DNA of 64,000 nucleotides from Planotetraspora phitsanulokensis (lineage in GTDB: Bacteria > Actinomycetota > Actinomycetes > Streptosporangiales > Streptosporangiaceae). The notes below the pieces were generated by a model. The model ran no database searches. It was not told the DNA's origin and saw only the letters and a program-made list of their open reading frames with translations. The first letter of the stretch is position 1, and every line of letters begins with the position of its first letter. The stretch is from the NCBI RefSeq assembly GCF_016863295.1, contig NZ_BOOP01000034.1:62001-126000 (forward strand), given 5' to 3'. Positions 26,291 to 32,640 of the stretch are shown here, piece by piece. The position numbers and the translations under genes are program-made.

Positions 26291-29200
26291 CTAGCCGCAG
26301 TTGAGCGCGCCGTACGGCACCTGCGCCGGCATGGTGACCGGCACGCCGTCGACGGTTCCGGTGACCTTCACGGTCGCCGTTCCGGCCGGGATCGACTTGG
26401 CGCGGGAGTTGAACGCCTGGTAGGCGAACTTCCCGGGCGCCACGTTGGCCACGGTCCGCGACCCGTACGGCGTGATCAGCTCGATCGTGAGAGGCACGTC
26501 GTCGTCGTTGCGGACGTTGAGGGTGACGTAGGCGTTCGTGCCGGTGCACTGGCTGCGCGCCTGCGCGTCCGTCGCCCAGACCGGGCCGCCTTCACCCACC
26601 GTGAGCGTCAGTGTGGTCCGGATGGTGCCGGCCTCGCTGACGTACGGCGGCAGGACCAGATCGCCGATGACGGTGTAGGTGCCGTCGGTGTTGACGATGT
26701 CGGGGTTGAACCGCCAGTTCACGCCGATGGCCTGGTTGTCCCTGGATCCGTCGTTGTAGGAGACCTCCACCTTGGTGGGCAGGTAGGGCAGCTCGCCGAC
26801 CTCGACGTGCTGCTGGAAGGATTCGGCGCCCTGGATCGAGATGCCGTCCTCCGACATCTCGGGACGCACGTAGACCCGGGCTTCGGCGATCAGACCGTAG
26901 GCGTCGTTGGTGCCGTAGATCACGAACGGGTCGACGTTGGCTTCCGCGACCATGTCCGGGGTGATCGGCTGCCACTTGAACGCCACGGTGCCCCGGGCGC
27001 CGCTGGTGTAGACCGCCTCCAGCGTCGCCGGCGGGGTGGGCACCATGCCCACGCCGGTCCGGATGAGCACCGGCGAGCGCACCGAGTCGACGGTCTCGCC
27101 GTTGGCGCGCCAGCGCAGCACGCCGGTGCCGGCGCCGCCGGACATGAGGCCCCAGATCCGGATACGGATCCGGCTCGTGGTCACCGGTTCGAAGTTGAAG
27201 CGGTTGTAGGCGTTGGTGGCCAGACCGTTGGCGTACGAGGAACCCCCGGTGAGTGTCACCGGCGTCCAGGTGGTGCCGTCCGTCGAGGTCTCGACGGCGT
27301 AGGTCGTGGCCGTGGGGCGGCGGGTGCCGCCGTTGTCGTCGTACCAGTAGATGTCGGTCGAGGAGAGCCGCACCGGTGAGGTCCACTGGTACTGGATCCA
27401 CGCCTCGTTGGCGGGGCTGGTGCCGTTGCGCGGCTGGCCCCAGTTGCCCCAGCCGGCGCCGGCGCCGGGGTTGGAACTGCTCGGCGTGGTGGCCTCGTTG
27501 ACCCGCGAGTGGTTCTCCCAGGACGCGGTGCCACTGGTGGTGATCGACGCCGTGGAGCCGAACTCCGCGACGACGTCCTTCTTGGCGAGGGTCACCGACA
27601 CGGTCGCCGTCGACCGCCTTTCGCCGTCGTCGGCGAAGAACCGGAAGACGTAGTCACCGGCGACGGTGCCGGTCACTCGGGTGGCCGGCGCCTTGGGGTC
27701 GGTGAAGATGACGCCCGCGCCCTGCGGCGCCGAGACGGTCTCCCAGCCGAAGGTCAGCTCGTCGTCGTACGGCACGCCGTCGTCGGAGGCCGTGCCGACC
27801 AGCCGGGTGGACAGGTTGCCGTCCGCCGAGCCGTCGCGCGTGGCGGTGACGGTCGGCGCCTGGTTGGTGACGTCCGGCACGTCGCGGCCCGAGTTGAACA
27901 CCTGGATCTCGGAGATCGCGGTGAAGTAGGTCGGGTTATCGGTGAAGACGATGCGCACCTTGTCCGCGGACACGGTGTCGAACAGCGCCTCGTTGAACTT
28001 CGCCGACGGGACGGCCGGGTTCTTGAACTGGCCCGGCACCTCCTTCCAGCCGCCGCTGCCGTCGGGCACCTGGATCCACCAGCGGGCGGGCTCGTGGTAA
28101 CCACCGGCCTGGCGGTCGCTGACGAAGTACACCTTGATGTTGTCGAAGGACTTGGCCGAGCCCAGGTCCAGCTCGACATAGCCGTTCTTGTCGGTCGTGC
28201 CGTAGTTGCCCCAGTAGGGCTCGTTGGCGGTGACACCGTCGGTCACGGCCGCCAGCGACACGGGCTGCTCGGTCTCCTTGATGGCGCCGGGCGTGTAGTT
28301 CATCGAGGTGGTGCTGTAGCCGGGCGTGTGGAACTGCCGCCACGGAGTCGGCCGGGTGCCCTGCTGGGTGTACGACGAGGCGAGGGTGGCGCCCTTCGCC
28401 AGGTTCGCCGAGTCCTCGGTCAGGTCGATGCCGGCCGTCTTGAGGTACGAGACGACGCGGTCGTCCTCGATGGGGGTGTTCACCGCGGCCGGGAAGTCGT
28501 CTCCGTCGTCGGCGCGGAAGGTGACGGTGAGGCCGTTCTCGGCCTGGACCTGGTTGGTCTTGGGGTCGTAGGTGACCTTGCCGAGCTGGTCGGTGCTGAC
28601 CTTGCGCTCGCCGTTCAGGAACAGGCTGTAGCCCGCGCCCAGGCCGTAGTTGGTGCCGTCCGGGTCCCAGACGATGGTGACGTCCTGGCCGTGGTACTTC
28701 AGGTTGTTGACCATGAAGTGCTCGTAGCCGAACTTGATCGGCCAGAGTTCGATCTTGTCGTCGGACCGCGGCTGGATGCCGCCCATGTCCTCGACATAGA
28801 TGTAGTTCATGTTCCCGAGCATCACGTGGTTCGGGTTGTTGCGGTTGTAGGTCTTGGTGGTCGGGTTCCAGTTGGAGTAGTACTCCGACTGGTTCGGGAC
28901 GCGCAGGTCGGCGTTCGGGTAGATGCTCCAGGCCATCCAGTCGAGCAGCCGCTTGGCGTAGGCCGGGGTGACGTACTTCCCTTCCGGGTCGTAGTGCCGC
29001 AACGCCGACCGTACGGCGCGGTACTGCACGGTGAAGTTGATGTTGGAGAAGTTGTTGGACCCGCCGATCCCGTAGGCCGTCCGGTCGTACTGGTTGGCCG
29101 TGTAGAAGGGGAAGATCGGGAAGTTGTCGCCGTACGTCAGGAAGCGGTAGCCGTCGACGTACTTCTGCCACTCGTCGAACGGGATGAGGTTCTCGGAGTA

Positions 29201-31027
29201 GACGTCGTAGAGGTTCGACTCCTTGGCCGGGATCGACCCGCGGGCCGCCACGGGCAGCGGGTTGGCGCGGCCGTTGGAGCTGGCCCCGCTGGTGGCGCCA
29301 TGCGACGTGGCGGCCAGGAACATCCGCGTGTCCGGGCTCCACAGCTTGTTGAGGATCGCGTCCCGGATGCCGTTGGCGCCGGCCGCCATCTCGTCGACCT
29401 TGGCCTGGTCCGCGCCGGCGATCTGGTAAAGCTGCCGGGCGGCGTCGAAGGCGCCCCACACGTACGCCGACTCCGGACGCTCGATCGTTCGCGCGCCGGG
29501 CGCGCCGGCGTTGGCCTTCGGGAATCCGAAGGAGATGGCGTCCGCGTCGTTGCCAGGCATGTAGTTGGTGTCGTACGCGATGAGCTTGTCGTCGTTGCCG
29601 TCGTAGTGTTCGAGCTGGCCCTTGCCGTCGCCCTCGAAGAAGTGAGCGAACTTCTCGGCGATCTCCTTGCCGCCACCGTGCACTTCGTAGGCCTCAAGGC
29701 CGGCCGTGCCGATGTACTGCGAGTAGTGGTTGTTCCAGCTGGTGTGACCCGGGCTGTCCAGGAAGGCCGAGGAGCCGGACAGCTCGCCGATGTTGAGGAT
29801 CTGGCCGTACGGCAGGTACGGCGTGCGCAGCCACTTGGTGTCCTGCAGGTGCATCGGCTGGGTCAGCGCCACGGCGTTCTGGTAGAGGTTCACTCCCTCG
29901 ATCGTCGTGGGGTACTGGTAGACGTAGCCGGTCGCGTTGGCGTCGAGGGAGTTGTAACGCTCCCCCCACCAGCGGTAGACGATGGCCTTCTCCAGCGCGG
30001 GATCGGGGACGTCGATGTAGGGCACGTCCTGCGCCCAGCGGCGGTTGAACGCCGTGATGCCGGTGCGGACCGCCTCGGCGGGGGTCAGCTCGGCGTAGTC
30101 GTGGTAGGCCTCCACCGTCTGCGGCAGCGAGGTCGAGGAGACCGCGCCGACCACGGAGAGCGAGACCGTGCCACCGGCGGGAACGGTGATCTCGCGGTCC
30201 AGGTTGGCGCCGGTGCGGGTGAAGCCGGCTCCGGTGAGGTCGATCTTGACGGTGTTCCACGGGGTGTCGATGAGCCCGTTGTTGGAACCGCTGGTGATGA
30301 CCCGGGTGCCGGTCAGCTCGGCCGCGGCGGCTCCCGCCTGGGTGGCAAGCGGTGAGGCCGCCCGGACCGTGAAGGTCGCCGCCGACCCGCCGGGGTTGGT
30401 GAAGGTGATGGCGCTGACCGCGACGTTGTCGTAGGTGATGAACTTTGTAAGATCGGCGGTGACGCCGGTGGTGCCGATCGTGTACTGGCTCTTGGCGTGG
30501 CTGGGCGCGTTGAACCGGTTCGTGTTCACCTCGGTCACCGTCTGCCCGGGCACGGTGACCGTGTACAGGTTGCCGAGGTTGTTGGGGCCTCCGACGAAGG
30601 TGCTGCCGGCGAAGCCCATGACGGTGAAGTTATTGTTGCTCGCACCGCGCATGTAGAGCGAGCGGCCCCGGGTCATCAGCACGGCCGACCCGATCGCGCC
30701 GCGAACACCGAGCACGCGGTCGAGGTAGTAGTCCGTGCCGCCGGCGGCCAGGTCCTTCTCGAAGATCGACTGGTGCATGCTCGACGCGGTGAACGGAACG
30801 CCGGGCCTCAGCTGGTTGGCGACGTCGCCGACGGTGCTGTAGACCGGGTCCCCGATGTCCATGACATGGCTCTCACCGTTGGTGTAGACACCCACGTCGC
30901 CTTCGTTGCCGGGGAGAACCGGGCCGGCGGCGTGCGCTGTGGTGGGCGGCAGGCTGACCAGGCTCGCCAGGGTGAGCGCGGCGAGAGCGGCCCAGGTGGG
31001 CGCTCTGCCTATGCGTCTGACAATCAT
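26291..31027 (-). CDS. Large secreted (alpha/alpha)6-type glycoside hydrolase with discoidin and Ig-like modules
   Basis: The protein has 1578 residues. The ATG at 31027 has AGGAGGAAG seven bases upstream, and the Sec signal peptide ends near TAHAAG. The layout is a beta-sandwich (about 40-320), then a helical catalytic barrel (about 330-830) with VYRWWGERYNS, MHLQDTKWLRTPYLPYG and YVWGAFDAARQLYQIAG. A C-terminal lid, a discoidin module (about 870-1065), Ig/PKD-like repeats, another discoidin-like module, two Big_4-like domains (DPFVIYGTNDAYG) and a Cys-paired tail follow. The barrel resembles MGH1-like/GH63-like clans, which also include GH121 and GH142 L-arabinose enzymes. The family cannot be fixed by eye. 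It is the first gene of a minus-strand set with the GH43-like enzyme and the WxL-like pair. Confidence 0.8.
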   Translation of the reverse strand: MIVRRIGRAPTWAALAALTLASLVSLPPTTAHAAGPVLPGNEGDVGVYTNGESHVMDIGDPVYSTVGDVANQLRPGVPFTASSMHQSIFEKDLAAGGTDYYLDRVLGVRGAIGSAVLMTRGRSLYMRGASNNNFTVMGFAGSTFVGGPNNLGNLYTVTVPGQTVTEVNTNRFNAPSHAKSQYTIGTTGVTADLTKFITYDNVAVSAITFTNPGGSAATFTVRAASPLATQAGAAAAELTGTRVITSGSNNGLIDTPWNTVKIDLTGAGFTRTGANLDREITVPAGGTVSLSVVGAVSSTSLPQTVEAYHDYAELTPAEAVRTGITAFNRRWAQDVPYIDVPDPALEKAIVYRWWGERYNSLDANATGYVYQYPTTIEGVNLYQNAVALTQPMHLQDTKWLRTPYLPYGQILNIGELSGSSAFLDSPGHTSWNNHYSQYIGTAGLEAYEVHGGGKEIAEKFAHFFEGDGKGQLEHYDGNDDKLIAYDTNYMPGNDADAISFGFPKANAGAPGARTIERPESAYVWGAFDAARQLYQIAGADQAKVDEMAAGANGIRDAILNKLWSPDTRMFLAATSHGATSGASSNGRANPLPVAARGSIPAKESNLYDVYSENLIPFDEWQKYVDGYRFLTYGDNFPIFPFYTANQYDRTAYGIGGSNNFSNINFTVQYRAVRSALRHYDPEGKYVTPAYAKRLLDWMAWSIYPNADLRVPNQSEYYSNWNPTTKTYNRNNPNHVMLGNMNYIYVEDMGGIQPRSDDKIELWPIKFGYEHFMVNNLKYHGQDVTIVWDPDGTNYGLGAGYSLFLNGERKVSTDQLGKVTYDPKTNQVQAENGLTVTFRADDGDDFPAAVNTPIEDDRVVSYLKTAGIDLTEDSANLAKGATLASSYTQQGTRPTPWRQFHTPGYSTTSMNYTPGAIKETEQPVSLAAVTDGVTANEPYWGNYGTTDKNGYVELDLGSAKSFDNIKVYFVSDRQAGGYHEPARWWIQVPDGSGGWKEVPGQFKNPAVPSAKFNEALFDTVSADKVRIVFTDNPTYFTAISEIQVFNSGRDVPDVTNQAPTVTATRDGSADGNLSTRLVGTASDDGVPYDDELTFGWETVSAPQGAGVIFTDPKAPATRVTGTVAGDYVFRFFADDGERRSTATVSVTLAKKDVVAEFGSTASITTSGTASWENHSRVNEATTPSSSNPGAGAGWGNWGQPRNGTSPANEAWIQYQWTSPVRLSSTDIYWYDDNGGTRRPTATTYAVETSTDGTTWTPVTLTGGSSYANGLATNAYNRFNFEPVTTSRIRIRIWGLMSGGAGTGVLRWRANGETVDSVRSPVLIRTGVGMVPTPPATLEAVYTSGARGTVAFKWQPITPDMVAEANVDPFVIYGTNDAYGLIAEARVYVRPEMSEDGISIQGAESFQQHVEVGELPYLPTKVEVSYNDGSRDNQAIGVNWRFNPDIVNTDGTYTVIGDLVLPPYVSEAGTIRTTLTLTVGEGGPVWATDAQARSQCTGTNAYVTLNVRNDDDVPLTIELITPYGSRTVANVAPGKFAYQAFNSRAKSIPAGTATVKVTGTVDGVPVTMPAQVPYGALNCG

Positions 31028-31213
31028 TAGACTTCCTCCTGGTACCGGGATTGCTTGCCGGCGTCGCGGCTTGTCAGAGCACGGACGCCGTCGTGAGGGG
31101 TGAATCTCGGCCGAGTCGCCGGGACGGCGTGGACGCGCCGCCCGGCGACATGAATGGGGTCAGGGAGAGTCGCGCACTCGATCCGGCACCGTTCCATCTC
31201 ATGCGCGACCGTC

Positions 31214-31678
31214 TCAGACGCGTACTAACCGGACCGCGTTCCCCCGGAGAACGCGGGATCGGTCACGAGGGGCAGCCAGACCCGCATGGTGGCGGGACCG
31301 CGGTTGCCCCGGCGGTGGTACGGCCGGCGGGAGCATGCCGTAGTCGATGGCGCCAAACATGTTCTGCGTCATGCTGACCACGGCGACTGGCAGCGTGGTG
31401 CTCGCGCCGTCATCGAGCAGGATCAGCGGCGCGAAGAAGTCGTTCCAGGAGGCCAGGAAGGCGAACGGGCCGACGATGATCAGCGCGGGCCGGCTGTAAG
31501 CCTCGACCAGCCGCTCACTCTGGGCCTGGGTGGCCGCGCGAGTCCACATGGTGACCGTGACGGCTCCGGCCTCGGCGGCGGGCTGCTGCTGTCGCTCCTC
31601 GCCACCCGAACCTCCGCACGCCGGTGTTAACGATAACAACATGCCCAATGCGGCACTGACCCGCAGACATGGCTTTAT
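31214..31678 (-). pseudogene. Remnant of a sugar ABC transporter: binding-protein head fused to permease tail
   Basis: Reading from 31678, a good ribosome binding site (AAGGAG) is followed six bases later by ATA where ATG is expected. Then come KPCLRVSAALGMLLSLTPACGG, a complete lipoprotein signal peptide with its lipobox Cys, and the binding-protein start VTVTMWTRAATQAQSERLVEAY. The frame then jumps into the C-terminal part of a MalG-type permease (SRPALIIVGPF, FLASWNDFFAPLILL, TLPVAV, DYGML) and decays into unrelated Pro/Arg-rich sequence. A deletion therefore removed most of the binding protein, the first permease and half of the second. The intact unit would have imported a sugar for the neighbouring glycosidases. 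It is not functional. Confidence 0.8.
31625..31638. promoter_or_regulatory. LacI-type operator-like site inside the transporter remnant
   Basis: TGTTAACGATAACA differs at two positions from the perfect palindrome found upstream of the arabinofuranosidase gene and shares its CG centre. It lies at the start of the dead binding-protein gene. Confidence 0.45.
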
Positions 31679-31733
31679 GGCCTGCTCCTTCCGGTACCCC
31701 CAACTCAGGAAATCACCTAAAAGGTTTTCGTAA

Positions 31734-31750
31734 CGTAGAAGAAATCTACG
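31734..31750. promoter_or_regulatory. Inverted repeat between transporter and LacI remnants
   Basis: CGTAGA and TCTACG are separated by five bases in the AT-richer divergent gap between the two remnants. It may be the old divergent promoter/operator. Confidence 0.3.
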
Positions 31751-31774
31751 AAGGTGTCAACGGATTAGGCGGGT

Positions 31775-32146
31775 ATGACGCTGCCTGAACGGCCAGTGAC
31801 CTGCGAAAAGGCTTTCGGTCATCACGGCAGGCGTGCGACCATAACTGGCATGGCCGCGGTGGCGCGCGTCTCCGTCGCCACCGCCTCAAAGGCGCTCAAC
31901 GGCCGCTTCGATGTCCGGGAAACGACCAGGCGACTGGTTCTGGACGCCTCCGCCCAGCTCACTCTCCAGCCGACGCGCCGGCGCAGGGCCTGCTGTCCGG
32001 GCAGACCCGCACCGTCGGCCCACACCGGCGACTTGGTCGGCAGGTTCGGCATAACCGTGCTACTCGGCGAAGAAAGCGCTTTCGGGTCAGGCGAGATGGC
32101 GGTGCTGCTCGCCGTTCGCCACCTGATCGCCACCGGACGAGAGTGA
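31775..32146 (+). pseudogene. LacI-family repressor remnant with frameshifts and internal deletion
   Basis: The helix-turn-helix is clear (ATITGMAAVARVSVATASKALNGRFDV, split around the recognition helix). After QPT the frame becomes Arg/Cys/Pro-rich, while the next frame over reads AQGLLSGQTRTVG, exactly what a LacI protein has here. The original frame then resumes with TGDLVGRFGITVLL and FGSGEMAVLLA. It then jumps to AVRHLIATGRE, a motif normally about 90 residues later, and stops. Thus there are two frameshifts and one deletion; about 123 codons remain of the usual 340. It is divergent from the transporter remnant, the classic order for a sugar-uptake repressor. Confidence 0.8.
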
Positions 32147-32545
32147 CAATCAAGGCCGCGACCTGGCGGGATGGTTTATATGCACCCCTCACTGCCGGCC
32201 GCCGCCGTCCTGCCCGGACTGGTCGTGAACGCCGGCCGCAGGGCGGGAGCCGTACGGGATCGAGACCTCGGTACGGCCTCCGCCGCCGTGTGGCCACTTT
32301 CGCCACGCACCTCTTGACGAGCGAGTAAAGATCGTTAACACTCCGGAAACATGAGTCCCAAGCAGGATGACACCGCGGGCGGACAGATGGACGCGGGTCG
32401 TGCGGTGTCATCGGTCGCAGGGACAAGGGAGCAGAAGCTTTCATCGTTCTTCGCCTTTTCGTCGCCGACTTGCTGGCGGACGGTCAGGCACAACACCTAG
32501 TCGGCAGCGAGCGCGCACTCGCCCAGGGGGCATGAGGAGGTCATA
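32147..32545. other. Non-coding stretch upstream of the arabinofuranosidase gene
   Basis: No gene is supported. A degenerate operator with a perfect right half (CGTTAACA) sits at 32327-32340. The rest has no recognisable coding or repeat structure and probably includes decayed sequence plus the promoter of the next gene. Confidence 0.45.
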
Positions 32546-32559
32546 TGTTAGCGCTAACA
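32546..32559. promoter_or_regulatory. LacI-family operator 1 (perfect 14-bp palindrome)
   Basis: TGTTAGCGCTAACA is a perfect palindrome with central CG, the standard look of an actinobacterial LacI operator. It lies 82-95 bases before the ATG of the arabinofuranosidase gene and probably overlaps its promoter. Confidence 0.75.
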
Positions 32560-32564
32560 CGCCA

Positions 32565-32578
32565 TGTGAGCGCTAACG
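32565..32578. promoter_or_regulatory. LacI-family operator 2
   Basis: TGTGAGCGCTAACG is an imperfect copy of operator 1, offset by 19 bases. Two sites about two helical turns apart suggest cooperative binding of two repressor dimers. Confidence 0.6.
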
Positions 32579-32640
32579 CGACCCGCACTGACCACGAGGG
32601 ACCTCAGACCGAACGCAGAGTCACAACCGAGGAGAGGGAA

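Noticed and set aside
32143-32444. Possible continuation of the LacI remnant downstream of 32146
   Set aside because: No LacI sensor motifs (for example DxxALGAL-like or AEPPL) could be found in any frame here, so the remnant was ended at its stop.
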